64,000 nucleotides of DNA from an uncultured Oscillibacter sp. (GTDB taxonomy: Bacteria; Bacillota; Clostridia; Oscillospirales; Oscillospiraceae), in NCBI GenBank assembly GCA_910576865.1, contig CAJTKE010000007.1:1-64000 (forward strand). The letters run 5' to 3'. Positions 14,734 to 23,325 of the stretch are shown here, piece after piece; the first letter of the stretch is position 1, and every line of letters begins with the position of its first letter. The translations under genes were made by a program, and so were the position numbers. Below the pieces are notes generated by a model. It saw only the letters and a program-made list of their open reading frames with translations, did not search any database and was not told the origin of the DNA.

Positions 14734-15363
14734 ATGAAACTCACCTGGCTGGGCCACGCCTGCTTCCTGGCGGAGCAGGACGGCTGTCGCGTTCTGCTGG
14801 ACCCCTACACCGGCGTGGAGGGCTACCCGCCCCTGGCGGACCGGAAGCTCCGGGTCCACAAAATTCTGTGCAGCCACGGCCACTTCGACCACAACGCCGT
14901 GGATCAGGCGGAGGTTGTCCCCTTTGACGGCCCCTGCCCCTTCACCGTCCGCACCGTGGAGACCTTCCACGACGGCCAGGGCGGGGCCCTCCGGGGGAAC
15001 AACACCATTCACATCCTCACGGCGGGCGGCGTGTCCGTGGCCCACCTGGGGGACCTGGGCCACCAGCTCTCGGAGGAGCAGGTCAAGGCCGTCGGCCCCC
15101 TGGACGCCGTGCTGATTCCCGTGGGCGGCTTCTACACCATCGACGCGGCGGGGGCCCGGGCCGTCTGCGACGCCTTGAAGCCCAAGTGCGTCATCCCCAT
15201 GCACTACCGCCACGCCCCCTACGGCCTGCCGGCGGTCGGCGGGGTGGAGGACTTCCTGGCCCTGTGGCCCGCGCCGGAGGTCCGGCGGCTGGAGGGGGCG
15301 TCCCTGGACGTGGACGGAAGCGCCCGGGGCGTCATCGTGCCCGGCTTCACCGGGGAGGGCTGA
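14734..15363 (+). CDS. MBL-fold metal-dependent hydrolase (UPF0173-like)
   Basis: 209 residues. Metallo-beta-lactamase fold with the ligand motif SHGHFDHN (His48, His50, Asp52, His53), a start typical of the UPF0173/YtkL group (MKLTWLGHACFLAE) and a late MHYRHAPYG. Such proteins bind two metal ions; their substrates are mostly unknown. The ATG at 14734 has AAGGAGG in front. The HAD phosphatase gene begins 1 nt after the stop codon, so the two are probably translated together. Confidence 0.9.
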   Translation: MKLTWLGHACFLAEQDGCRVLLDPYTGVEGYPPLADRKLRVHKILCSHGHFDHNAVDQAEVVPFDGPCPFTVRTVETFHDGQGGALRGNNTIHILTAGGVSVAHLGDLGHQLSEEQVKAVGPLDAVLIPVGGFYTIDAAGARAVCDALKPKCVIPMHYRHAPYGLPAVGGVEDFLALWPAPEVRRLEGASLDVDGSARGVIVPGFTGEG

Positions 15364-15364
15364 T

Positions 15365-16015
15365 ATGTACCGCTATATCCTCTTCGACCTGGACGGCACC
15401 CTGACGGACTCCCGGGAGGGCATCGTCCACTGCGTCCGGGAGACCATCCTGGGCTATGGCGACCCCCTGCCGGAGGAGGAGACCCTCCTCCGCTTCATCG
15501 GCCCGCCCCTCCAGGACTCCTTCATCCGCTTCTGTGGCTACGGCGCCGAGAAGGCGGCGGAGGCCGTGGAGCGCTTCCGCCTGATCTACGAGCCCGTGGG
15601 CCAGTACGAGAACCGGGCGGCTCCGGGCATGGAGGCCGTCATGGGCCGCCTGAGGGAGAATGGCCGTGTGCTGGCCCTGGCCTCCTCCAAGCCGGAGAAC
15701 CTGTGTGTCTCCATCTGTGAGCGCTTCGGCTTCACGCCCCATCTGACCGCCCTGGTGGGCAGCCCGCCCCACGGGGACTGGGAGAAGGAGGACGTGGTCC
15801 GGGAGGCCCTGCGGCAGCTGGGGGTGACGGACCCCTCCCAGGCGTTGATGGTGGGGGACCGGAAGTTCGATGTGTGCGGGGCCCGGGCCTGCGGTGTGGA
15901 CTGCGTGGGGGTGGAGTTCTTCGGCTATGCCCCGCCGGGAGAGCTCCGGGAGGCCGGGGCCGTGGCCGTGGTGAAGACGCCGGAGGAGCTGGAGGAATTT
16001 ATTCTCTCTCATTGA
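15365..16015 (+). CDS. HAD-family phosphatase (phosphoglycolate phosphatase-like)
   Basis: 216 residues. HAD motif I is DLDGTLTDS (Asp8 nucleophile, Asp10); motif II is in LALASSKPE (about 100-108); motif III/IV is MVGDRKFDVCGA. The cap between motif I and II is helical, as in PGP/Gph and PpaX. It could act on phosphoglycolate or another small phosphate ester; sequence alone does not decide. Coupled to the MBL gene just upstream. Ends 16 bp before a REP element. Confidence 0.88.
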   Translation: MYRYILFDLDGTLTDSREGIVHCVRETILGYGDPLPEEETLLRFIGPPLQDSFIRFCGYGAEKAAEAVERFRLIYEPVGQYENRAAPGMEAVMGRLRENGRVLALASSKPENLCVSICERFGFTPHLTALVGSPPHGDWEKEDVVREALRQLGVTDPSQALMVGDRKFDVCGARACGVDCVGVEFFGYAPPGELREAGAVAVVKTPEELEEFILSH

Positions 16016-16031
16016 GCCCCGGAGAACGGCT

Positions 16032-16063
16032 TGTAGGGGCGGACACACAGGTCCGCCCCTACG
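16032..16063. repeat. REP element that supplies the stop codon of the DUF421 gene
   Basis: TGTAGGGGCGGAC-ACACAG-GTCCGCCCCTAC. The CTA at 16059-16061 is the TAG stop of the minus-strand DUF421 gene. Confidence 0.8.
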
Positions 16064-16778
16064 GACGCGCCTCGTCAACCTTCCGCTTCGGGTCCATGGG
16101 AAACACCGTCAGATCCTCCCCCCCGCCCCAGAGGGCCAGGAAGACCTCCCCCTCGTCCCGGTAGCCCTGGCGGAGCAGGGCCCGGTGGACCCAGGCGTCC
16201 TCCTTCCCGGATTGGCGGACGTTGCCGTGGAGCAGCTTGCCGTCCATGACGAAGGGGGTCTGGACCTGGGACTGGGAGGGGTTTTTGTTCAGGTCCGCCG
16301 GGGTGGCGGGACGGTCCGACTCCTTGGGCAGGAAGCTGACGGTGCCGTTGTGCTCGAAGACCGCCGTCTGGAGCTGGCTCAGGTCAAACCAGCCGCCGAT
16401 GCGGCAGTAGGTCAGAAACTCGTTCAAATCCAGCTTGGCCTTTTTCAGGTTCTCCCGGTAGATGACCCCGTCCTCCAGCAGGACGATGGGCCGCCCGGAG
16501 ACGAGGGCGCGGACCTTCAGGGACTTGCAACACAGGACGGAGATCAGCGCCGCCGCCAGACCGTAGACGATGATGGCGGTGAGGGGCTTGTGGGGCTCCT
16601 CCAGTTCCGTGGCCAGCTCCGCGGCGGCGGAGCCGATGGTGATGCCGACGACATAGTCGAACATGGTCATCTGGGATACCTGCTTGGCCCCCATCAGCTT
16701 GGTGAGGAGGAACAGGGCCAGGAGGGACAGCAGGGTGGTCAGGACCGTCATGCCGGTGTCTTGCAGAATCTGGGTCAT
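16059..16778 (-). CDS. DUF421 membrane protein (YetF/YdfR-like)
   Basis: 239 residues. Three N-terminal membrane segments (about 10-28, 40-60, 67-88) and a cytoplasmic DUF421 domain with FDYVVGITIGSAAAELA, GRPIVLLEDGVI, LDLNEFLTYCRIGGWFDLSQLQTAVFEHNG and SFLPK, all typical. Relatives in Bacillus are linked to spore or cell-envelope biology but have no firm biochemical role. The last residues and the TAG stop lie in a REP element, so the original C-terminus may have been altered. It runs toward the HAD gene (convergent). Confidence 0.9.
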   Translation of the reverse strand: MTQILQDTGMTVLTTLLSLLALFLLTKLMGAKQVSQMTMFDYVVGITIGSAAAELATELEEPHKPLTAIIVYGLAAALISVLCCKSLKVRALVSGRPIVLLEDGVIYRENLKKAKLDLNEFLTYCRIGGWFDLSQLQTAVFEHNGTVSFLPKESDRPATPADLNKNPSQSQVQTPFVMDGKLLHGNVRQSGKEDAWVHRALLRQGYRDEGEVFLALWGGGEDLTVFPMDPKRKVDEARP

Positions 16779-16836
16779 AAAGAAACGCCTCCCGTGGCAG
16801 ATACTGTTTGGGACAGTATGCCATGGGAGGCGGATT

Positions 16837-17196
16837 TTATGCGGGGCCCTTTATGGACCGCTCGTACAGGGCGATTTTCCCGTCCAGGTTCTCCAGGTAC
16901 TCGTCCCACCGGCGGCGCTGGTCCAGGACGTATGCCCGGTGGCGGCGCAGCACCTCCAGCCGCTCCGGGACCGTGGCGTCCCCGGCGTAGCGCAGGTCGG
17001 AGTAGCGGCGGATGTCCCGCAGGGGCATCCCCGTCTCTTTCAGGCGGCGGAGGAATTGGACCCAGGCGAGATCGCCCTCCCCGTAGTCCCGCCGCCCGCC
17101 GCCGTCCCGGGGGATTCGAAGCAGGCCCTTTTTCTCGTAATACCGCAGGGTGCTCTCCGGCAGGCCGGCCCGCCGGGACATCTCTCCGATGGTCAT
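16837..17196 (-). CDS. MerR family transcriptional regulator
   Basis: 119 residues. Begins with the MerR winged helix (MTIGEMSRRAGLPESTLRYYEKKGLL), followed by RDYGEGDLAWVQFLRRLKETGMPLRDIRRYSDLR and a dimerisation helix (about 75-112). The group resembles AdhR/CueR-like regulators that sit beside carboxymuconolactone-decarboxylase genes. The divergent CMD gene at 17446 has a promoter with a 19-nt spacer, the geometry MerR proteins act on, so that gene is the likely target. ATG at 17196 chosen over GTG at 17205 by RBS distance and family start. Confidence 0.9.
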   Translation of the reverse strand: MTIGEMSRRAGLPESTLRYYEKKGLLRIPRDGGGRRDYGEGDLAWVQFLRRLKETGMPLRDIRRYSDLRYAGDATVPERLEVLRRHRAYVLDQRRRWDEYLENLDGKIALYERSIKGPA

Positions 17197-17261
17197 GAAA
17201 AACACCGCCTTGAAAAAAGTCTTGACATCAGGCCGTCAAAAAGTATTTTGCCAGCCTGAGC

Positions 17262-17326
17262 AAGTTTTCAGCTGCGCTGAAAACTTCTGATTGGAAACGA
17301 GAGAAACCCCTCCTGGGTTTCTCTCG
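17262..17326. other. Two strong hairpins in the MerR-CMD intergenic region
   Basis: AAGTTTTCAG/CTGAAAACTT (17262-17286) and CGAGAGAAACCC/GGGTTTCTCTCG (17298-17326), both perfect. Role unknown; the second may end a short transcript (T-rich DNA follows). Confidence 0.5.
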
Positions 17327-17380
17327 TAGCTCTTTTCCTTCCCGTCGTTCGAGTCTTTCCCTCTTCTTCAAAAAATTGGT

Positions 17381-17412
17381 CTTGACATAAACCGTGGTTT
17401 AAGGTTTACGCT
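17381..17412 (+). promoter_or_regulatory. MerR-type promoter and operator of the CMD gene
   Basis: TTGACA, 19-nt spacer, TACGCT. The palindrome TAAACC-GT-GGTTTA sits inside the spacer, as MerR operators do. Confidence 0.6.
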
Positions 17413-17445
17413 CCAATCACAATCCATTTCAGGAGGTAACGGAAC

Positions 17446-17844
17446 ATGGAGCAGACACGGTTTGAACGGGGCATGGAGCTGCTGGACAGAATCGACGGCA
17501 GGGGCGGCGGAGCGGTGCTCCGCTCCCTGGAGGGCGTCGCGCCGGACCTGGGGAACTACATCGTCGAGTTCGCCTTCGGGGACGTCTACGCCCGCCCGGG
17601 GCTGAGCCTGGAGGAGCGGGAGATGGTCACCCTGGCCAGCCTCCTCACCGCCGGGGGCTGTGAGCCCCAGCTGGAGGTGCATCTGAACGCCGCCCTGAAC
17701 GTGGGCCTTTCGCCGGAGAAGATCGTGGAGGTCCTTCTCCAGTGCGTCCCCTACACCGGCTTCCCCAGGGTGCTGAACGCCGTCTTCGCGGCGAAGCGGG
17801 TCTTCGAGGAGCGGGGCGGAGCGCCGGAGAGGGCGGACAGATAG
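17446..17844 (+). CDS. Carboxymuconolactone decarboxylase family protein
   Basis: 132 residues, AhpD-like helical fold. The conserved block is LSLEEREMVTLASLLTAGGCEPQLEVHLNAALNVGLS, with a single Cys (AGGCEPQ) and a His about 9 residues on, then EVLLQCVPYTGFPRVLNA. Family members act as decarboxylases or as CxxC peroxidases; this one lacks CxxC at the usual position, so activity is open. Divergent MerR gene and 19-nt-spacer promoter suggest MerR induction, as in aldehyde- or electrophile-responsive pairs. Its TAG stop (17842-17844) lies in the loop of a REP element. Confidence 0.88.
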   Translation: MEQTRFERGMELLDRIDGRGGGAVLRSLEGVAPDLGNYIVEFAFGDVYARPGLSLEEREMVTLASLLTAGGCEPQLEVHLNAALNVGLSPEKIVEVLLQCVPYTGFPRVLNAVFAAKRVFEERGGAPERADR

Positions 17845-17857
17845 GTCCGCCCCTACA
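17831..17857. repeat. REP element providing stop codons to two convergent genes
   Basis: GGGCGGAC-AGATAG-GTCCGCCCCTACA. TAG at 17842-17844 ends the CMD gene (plus); CTA at 17853-17855 is the TAG that ends the ClC gene (minus). Confidence 0.85.
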
Positions 17858-19172
17858 GGGGGAGATTCGCCTCCGCCGGAACCTCGTTCTCCACCGGCCC
17901 GTCGTTGGTATGTACGTTGATGTACCGGCCCTTCAGCTTGGAGTGCAGAATCGTCTGGCTGGAGTACAGCCCGCTGTAGCCGGAGAGGACGTAGCTGACG
18001 CAGCAGGCCAGGGAGAAGCACAGAAGCCCCTCCCCGCCGAAGAGCTCCACCGCCAGGGCGATGGAGGCCAGGGGGCAGTTCGTCGCCCCGCAGAACACCG
18101 CCACCAGCCCCAGGGCCCCGGCGAAGCCCGCCGGAAGCCCCAGCAGCGGCCCCGCCGCGCAGCCGAAGGCCGCCCCCACGAAGAAGGAGGGCACCACCTC
18201 GCCGCCCTTGAACCCCGCGCCCAGGGTGACGGCGGTGAAGAGGATCTTCATCAAAAACGCCTCCGGGCGGACAGTCCCCTGCTCCACGGCGGCGGCGATG
18301 ACGTCCATGCCCGCGCCGTTGTAGTCCGTGGTGCCGCAGAGGAGGGTCAGGACCATGACGGCGCAGCCCCCGGCAAAGACCCGGAGCCAGGGATTGGGGA
18401 CGCGCCTGTGGAGCTGCCGCTCCGTCAGGCGGATGGTCCCGCAGAAGACCGCGGAGAGCACGCCGCACAGCCCCGCCAGCACCGCCGCCCGGACCAGCAG
18501 CCCCGCCGACAGGGCCGGGACCTCCACAGAGAAGCGGGTGGGGGCCACGCCGAAGAGGCGGGACACGCCGTAGGCCTCCAGGGCCCCGATGAGGGCGGGG
18601 AAAAAGGCGGCGTGGTAGAAGGAGTCCACGCTGACCACGGCGATGGAGAAGATGGACGCGGCCAGGGGCGTGCCGAAGAGGGCGGTGAAAAAGGCCGCCA
18701 TGCCCGTGGTGGTGGCGATGCGCAGGTCCCGCTCGTCAAAGCCGAAGAGCCGCCCCACCCGATAGCCCAGGGAGCCCCCCATCTGGAGGGCCGCCCCCTC
18801 CCGCCCGGCGGAGCCGCCGCAGAGATGGGTCAGCACCGTCCCCAGGAAGATGGCGGGGACCAGGAGGATGGAGATGCCGCCTCCCTGGTGAACCTGATCG
18901 AAGATGTCGTTGGTCCCCTGGCCCTCGGTGCCCAGGAGCTTGTAGAGCCCCACGATGGCGAGGCCCGCCAGGGGCAGGAGGTACAGCAGCCAGGGATGCT
19001 CCCCCCGGAGCTCCGTGACGAACTCCACCGCCACGTGAAACGCCGTGCCCACCAGGCCGCAGGAGAGCCCCGCCGCCGCGGCCAGCAGCAGCCACTTCCC
19101 CAGAGCCCGGGCATAGAGCACCGTCAGGTCCCACCGGGTCCGGAGGTCCCGCTTGATGTTTTCCAAAGTCAT
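17853..19172 (-). CDS. ClC family chloride/anion channel or antiporter
   Basis: 439 residues, about 10-12 membrane helices. ClC signatures: GGSAGREGAALQMGGSLG (gating Glu in GREG), TLGAGFKGGEVVPSFFVGAAFG (GxFxP-like region) and VAVFCGATNCPLASIALAVELFG. The first selectivity motif is replaced by GQGTNDIFDQ, lacking the central Ser-Gly-Ile-Pro, so ion preference is uncertain and a fluoride-type transporter cannot be excluded. No fluoride riboswitch is visible upstream. The C-terminal residues and TAG stop come from a REP. Start at 19172. Confidence 0.88.
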   Translation of the reverse strand: MTLENIKRDLRTRWDLTVLYARALGKWLLLAAAAGLSCGLVGTAFHVAVEFVTELRGEHPWLLYLLPLAGLAIVGLYKLLGTEGQGTNDIFDQVHQGGGISILLVPAIFLGTVLTHLCGGSAGREGAALQMGGSLGYRVGRLFGFDERDLRIATTTGMAAFFTALFGTPLAASIFSIAVVSVDSFYHAAFFPALIGALEAYGVSRLFGVAPTRFSVEVPALSAGLLVRAAVLAGLCGVLSAVFCGTIRLTERQLHRRVPNPWLRVFAGGCAVMVLTLLCGTTDYNGAGMDVIAAAVEQGTVRPEAFLMKILFTAVTLGAGFKGGEVVPSFFVGAAFGCAAGPLLGLPAGFAGALGLVAVFCGATNCPLASIALAVELFGGEGLLCFSLACCVSYVLSGYSGLYSSQTILHSKLKGRYINVHTNDGPVENEVPAEANLPL

Positions 19173-19315
19173 ACCGTCCCTCCGCCGCTTCCCCGCCGGA
19201 GCGGGGGGGGGGTTCTTAATACGTTCTTAACACAGTATACAGGGTTTTTTACGGGAATGCAAGGGAGGGATGGGGTGGAAAGGTACACCTTTTTTCAGAA
19301 AATTCCGGAAGAAGG

Positions 19316-19344
19316 TTGATTCTGGCAAAAATATCCTGTATACT
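19316..19344 (+). promoter_or_regulatory. Promoter of serC
   Basis: TTGATT (19316-19321), 17-nt spacer, TATACT (19339-19344). Confidence 0.65.
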
Positions 19345-19412
19345 ATAGACAGGAAAGCGGCCCCAAGACGGGGCGGAATTTGTGAAAATATTTGAAATGG
19401 AGGAAAACCGCT

Positions 19413-20501
19413 ATGAAATACGGCCGCACATACAATTTCTCCGCCGGCCCCGCCATGATGCCGGAGCCCGTGCTGGAGGAGATCGCCGCCGAGATGATGA
19501 ACTACCGCGGAAGCGGCATGTGCGTCATGGAGATGAGCCACCGGAGCAAGGTCTTCCAGCAGATCCGGGACGAGGCGGAGGCGGACCTGAGGAAGCTGAT
19601 GGGAATTCCCGACAACTACAAGGTCCTCTTCATCCAGGGCGGCGGCACGGTCCAGTTCGCCATGGTGGCCATGAACCTGATGAAAAACGGCCTGGGCTGC
19701 TACGTGGAGACCGGCGCGTGGTCCAAGAAGGCCATCGCCGAGGCGAAAAAGTACGGCGAGGTGAAAATCGTGGCCTCCTCCGCCGACAAGAACTTCTCTT
19801 ATATCCCCGACTGCTCGGACCTGGACATCCCGGAGAACGCGGACTACGTCTATATCTGCGAAAACGAGACCATCAACGGCACCACCTATTTTACCCTCCC
19901 CAACACCAAGGGGAAGGTCCTGGTGTCCGACCAGTCCTCCATGTTCCTCTCCCGGCCCTGCGACGTTTCGAAGTACGGCCTGATCTGGGGCGGCGTGCAG
20001 AAGAACGTGGGCCCGGCGGGCATGGCCATCGTCATCATCCGGGAGGACCTGATCCGGGACGACCTGCCCAAGTTCGTCCCCACCTATATGAGCTACAAGA
20101 CCCACGCGGACAACGACTCCCTGTACAACACCCCCAACTGCTGGGCCATCTACTGCTGCGGGAAGGTCTTCAAGTACCTCCTGGACAATGGCGGGCTGGA
20201 GGCGATGCACAAGCGGAACGTGGAGAAGGCCCAGATTCTCTACGACTTCCTGGACCAGAGCAAGCTCTTCACCGGCGCCGTCCGGAAGGAGGACCGGTCC
20301 CTCATGAACGTGCCCTTCGTGACGCCCGGCAAGGAGCAGGACGCCGACGTGGTGGCCGCCAGCAAGGAAGCGGGCTTTGACAATCTCAAGGGCCACAAGA
20401 GCGTGGGCGGCCTCCGGGCCTCCATCTACAACGCCATGCCCAAGGAGGGCGTGGAGGCTTTGGTGGAGTTCCTGTCCAAATACGAAAAAGAGCACCAGTA
20501 A
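19413..20501 (+). CDS. serC: Phosphoserine aminotransferase
   Basis: 362 residues. PLP enzyme converting 3-phosphohydroxypyruvate and glutamate to phosphoserine and 2-oxoglutarate (serine synthesis; also 4-phosphohydroxythreonine in PLP synthesis). Start YNFSAGPAMMPEPVLEE, GGGTVQFAMVAMNL, and the PLP lysine Lys197 in WGGVQKNVGPAG are typical, as is C-terminal GLRASIYNAMP. Class V aminotransferase of the expected length. ATG at 19413 has ATGGAGG upstream. The serA-like gene follows after 110 nt, making a two-gene serine unit that lacks serB. Confidence 0.97.
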   Translation: MKYGRTYNFSAGPAMMPEPVLEEIAAEMMNYRGSGMCVMEMSHRSKVFQQIRDEAEADLRKLMGIPDNYKVLFIQGGGTVQFAMVAMNLMKNGLGCYVETGAWSKKAIAEAKKYGEVKIVASSADKNFSYIPDCSDLDIPENADYVYICENETINGTTYFTLPNTKGKVLVSDQSSMFLSRPCDVSKYGLIWGGVQKNVGPAGMAIVIIREDLIRDDLPKFVPTYMSYKTHADNDSLYNTPNCWAIYCCGKVFKYLLDNGGLEAMHKRNVEKAQILYDFLDQSKLFTGAVRKEDRSLMNVPFVTPGKEQDADVVAASKEAGFDNLKGHKSVGGLRASIYNAMPKEGVEALVEFLSKYEKEHQ

Positions 20502-20611
20502 ACAGTCCTGCCCCTTCCGGGTTGCCGGACATACCTGTCCCCCAATGGGTATGAGGAAGCCGACGACAGCGCCCCTGGGGTGCGCTGAAACAAAGAAAGG
20601 GGTACGACACC
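20502..20611 (+). promoter_or_regulatory. Structured serC-serA intergenic leader, unknown type
   Basis: 110 nt with a CTGTC/GACAG pairing (about 20534-20568), a small CCCC-AAT-GGG hairpin inside and a strong CAGCGC...GCGCTG hairpin next to it, just before the serA RBS. No T-run follows. Looks like a folded leader; not a riboswitch class I can name. Confidence 0.35.
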
Positions 20612-21526
20612 ATGTTAAAGCGCGTATTGGTCACCGACGGCATGGACGCCTCCGCCGTGGCGAAGCTCCGGGAGGACGGGTACGAGGTGACGGAACAGTT
20701 CTACGAGCCGGACGCCCTGGGCCCCGCCCTGCGGGACTTCGACGCCGTCATCATCCGCTCCGCCACCAAAATCAAAGAGCCCCAGATCGACGCCGCCCGG
20801 GGCGGGAAGCTGAAGCTCATCATCCGGGCCGGGGTGGGCATGGACAACATCGCCATCCCCTGCGCCGAGGCGGCGGGCATCGCCGTGCGGAACACCCCCC
20901 GGGCCTCCTCCAACGCCGTGGCGGAGCTGGCCCTGGCCCTCCTCTTCTCCTGCGCCCGGAGCATCTCCATCGCCGGGCACACCATGCGGGAGAACAAGTG
21001 GGAGAAGAAGGCCTGTTCCAAGGGCTTCGAGCTCTCCGGCAAGACCGCCGGCGTCATCGGCTACGGCCGCATCGGCCAATTGGTGGGGGCCAAGTGCCAG
21101 GCCCTGGGCATGAACGTCCTCTCCACCGTCCACCGGAACAAACCCGAGGGCTGTGAGTGCGAGACCATGAAATTCGTCTCCATGGAGGAGCTGCTGGCGG
21201 GAAGCGACGTGCTGATTCTCTGCGCCCCCGGCGGGGAGCGGCCCCTGGTGGACCGGGAGAGCCTTTCCAAGATGAAGGACGGCGTGGTCATCGTCAACGT
21301 CTCCCGGGGCAGCAACGTGGACGAGGAGGCCCTGCTGGAGGCCCTGGAGTCCGGCAAGGTCCGGGCGGCGGGCCTGGACGTGTGGATGAGCGAGAAGACG
21401 CCCAACTGGGCCCTGGCCCGGCATCCGGCGGTTTCCTGCACCCCCCACATCGGCGCGGGAACGAAGGAGGCCCAGAAGCGCATCGGCCAGGAGCTGGTGG
21501 ACCTCGTGGAGGGCTTCTCCGGCTGA
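20612..21526 (+). CDS. serA: D-3-phosphoglycerate dehydrogenase-like (short, no ACT domain)
   Basis: 304 residues. NAD-dependent D-2-hydroxyacid dehydrogenase, first step of serine synthesis from 3-phosphoglycerate. Seen: RAGVGMDNI, Rossmann GYGRIGQLVGAK (about 150), NVSRGSNVDEEALLEAL with the catalytic Arg region, and the terminal His in SCTPHIGAGTKEAQ. At 304 residues it lacks the C-terminal ACT/ASB domains of long SerA proteins, so it should not be feedback-inhibited by serine through ACT. Position after serC supports the SerA role. A strong terminator follows. Confidence 0.92.
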   Translation: MLKRVLVTDGMDASAVAKLREDGYEVTEQFYEPDALGPALRDFDAVIIRSATKIKEPQIDAARGGKLKLIIRAGVGMDNIAIPCAEAAGIAVRNTPRASSNAVAELALALLFSCARSISIAGHTMRENKWEKKACSKGFELSGKTAGVIGYGRIGQLVGAKCQALGMNVLSTVHRNKPEGCECETMKFVSMEELLAGSDVLILCAPGGERPLVDRESLSKMKDGVVIVNVSRGSNVDEEALLEALESGKVRAAGLDVWMSEKTPNWALARHPAVSCTPHIGAGTKEAQKRIGQELVDLVEGFSG

Positions 21527-21546
21527 GAGAGGCTGTAAAAAACAGG

Positions 21547-21580
21547 AAAAGGCCCCGCCGTTCTCACGGCGGGGCCTTTT
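21547..21580 (+). terminator. Terminator of serC-serA
   Basis: Perfect 10-bp stem GGCCCCGCCG/CGGCGGGGCC, loop TTCTCA, T-tail. Confidence 0.85.
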
Positions 21581-21649
21581 ACGCAAACAGACCCGGGAGT
21601 CGTCGTAATATTACACAGCGCAAACGTTTGAATTTTGTCGGCTCAAACA

Positions 21650-21678
21650 TTGAACCTGACATTTTCTGGTGCTATACT
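21650..21678 (+). promoter_or_regulatory. Promoter of SLH protein 1
   Basis: TTGAAC (21650-21655), 17-nt spacer, TATACT (21673-21678). Confidence 0.7.
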
Positions 21679-21731
21679 GAAGGTACTTCATACTGGGCGG
21701 AAGGTCCGCCGATTCAAAGGAGGAAACTCGA

Positions 21732-23309
21732 ATGAAGAAGTTCCTGTCCCTGTTTCTCGCGCTGGCCATGATCTGCGCCATGATTCCCGCGGCATACGCC
21801 AGCACCATCTACTAGGCCAAGGAAATGAAGGTCAAGCACGACTTCCAGACCGAGGGCGTGGACGACGGAAAAGGAACCGCCACCTATGTGGACGTGGAGG
21901 GCGGCTACTACATCTCCCCCTGGAAGTATGACGTGGAGAACATCAGCCTCACCGTCACCTACAAGGGGGAGGACTACAAGGTCAAGACCAAGGACCTGGA
22001 GCTGGACGGCCTGAAGGACGTGAAGGTCAGCGTCTTCGAGCTGAACGGAAAGGTGGAGACCAGCACCGAGAGCGCCCCGGACGAGGCGAAAAAAGTGGCC
22101 AAGTTCAAGGTGGACCTGGAGACCTGGACCGTCATCGCCATGCCCAAGACCGAGGACCTGGAGATGGCCGTGAAGTTCCAGTACAAGGACGCCAAGCCGG
22201 CGGACGCCAATAATGTGGACGCCTTCCCCCTGGACACCGCCGCCCAGGAGCAGGCCGAGGCCCCCGCGGGCTCCGTCCAGCTGATCCAGGACTTCAAGGA
22301 CTGCAAGGGCGTCACCGACGAGACCAAGGAAATCCGCACCATGCTGAAGCCCGATGAGAACGGCGTGTACTTCGCCTCCCGGTGGGACTACAAGATGGCC
22401 ACCAAGGAGGGCGACGCCGGCGTGGGCCCCAACATTGACTGCAAGGTGGTCTACAACGGGTCCAACAAGAAGATGAAGGGCGAGGACATCAAGCCCGACG
22501 CCAACAACTGCGGGACCATGGTCTTCTTTGACAAGGACGGGAAGCTGGACGTGGCCGAGAAGGCCCCCGAGGGCGCCACCGTCCTGGCGGAGTGCACCAT
22601 GAGCCTGGACGGCGCCATCTGGTTCATCCCCAAGAGCGACAAGATCACCACGGAGCTGGAATTCAACTACGACGCCTCCGAGACCTATGATGTCAAGAAA
22701 AACGTGGACCAGGTCCAGAACGTGAAGCCCGGCGCCCGGGAAGAGACCCCCGCCGAGGACAAGAAGGACGAGGCCCCCGCCGCCCCCAGGTTCACCGACG
22801 TGGCCCCCGCCTCCCCCTTCGCCAAGGCCATTGACTGGGCCGTTGCCGAGGGCATCACCACCGGCAAGACCGAGACCACCTTCGGCCCCTCCGACACCTG
22901 CACCGTGTCCCACATCCTGACCTTCCTGTGGCGGGCCAACGGCAAGCCCGGCGCCGCCGAGGGCGTGAAGGACCGGGACGCCGCCGCCAAGTGGGCCGTG
23001 GAGCAGAAGCTGATTCCCTCCGCCTCCCCGGACGAGTACGATTTGGACGCCCCCTGCAACCGGGGCGCGGCGGTTACCTTCATGTGGACCATCGCCGGGA
23101 AGCCGGAAGCAAGCAGTGAAAAGAAGTTCACCGACGTGCCCGAGGAGAACGCCGAGCTGATGAACGCCACGGCCTGGGCCGTGAAGAACGGCGTCACCAC
23201 CGGAACCGGCGACGGGACCACCTTCTCCTCCGCCAACAAGTGCACCCGGGGCCAGATCGTGACCTTCCTCTATCGGGCGGCGAATGCCGCTGCCGAGGCC
23301 TCCAAGTAA
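21732..23309 (+). CDS. SLH-domain surface protein with in-frame TAG after the signal peptide
   Basis: 526 codons. Signal peptide MKKFLSLFLALAMICAMIP ending AYA, then ASTIY and a TAG at codon 28 (21813-21815); the same frame continues open for 494 codons. The mature part has a beta-rich N-terminal region (about 30-340), an acidic linker and three SLH units (FTDVAPASPFAKAIDWAVAEG...; ...PCNRGAAVTFMW; FTDVPEENAELMN...CTRGQIVTFLYRA) that should bind secondary wall polymer. Excellent promoter, RBS (AAAGGAGG) and signal peptide imply the long frame is the original gene. An ATG at 21825 could start a signal-less form. Nonsense mutation, sequencing error or readthrough are all possible. Confidence 0.8.
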
Positions 23310-23325
23310 GATTTTTATGAAAAGG

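Noticed and set aside
19173..19240. Possible fluoride riboswitch in front of the ClC gene
   Set aside because: The conserved fluoride-aptamer blocks are not present; only G-rich and T-rich runs are seen.
1888..21815. General reassignment of TAG to a sense codon
   Set aside because: Several well-supported genes end in TAG (lipoprotein at 11171, CMD at 17844, sigma-54 activator at 25959), so only local suppression or mutation remains possible.
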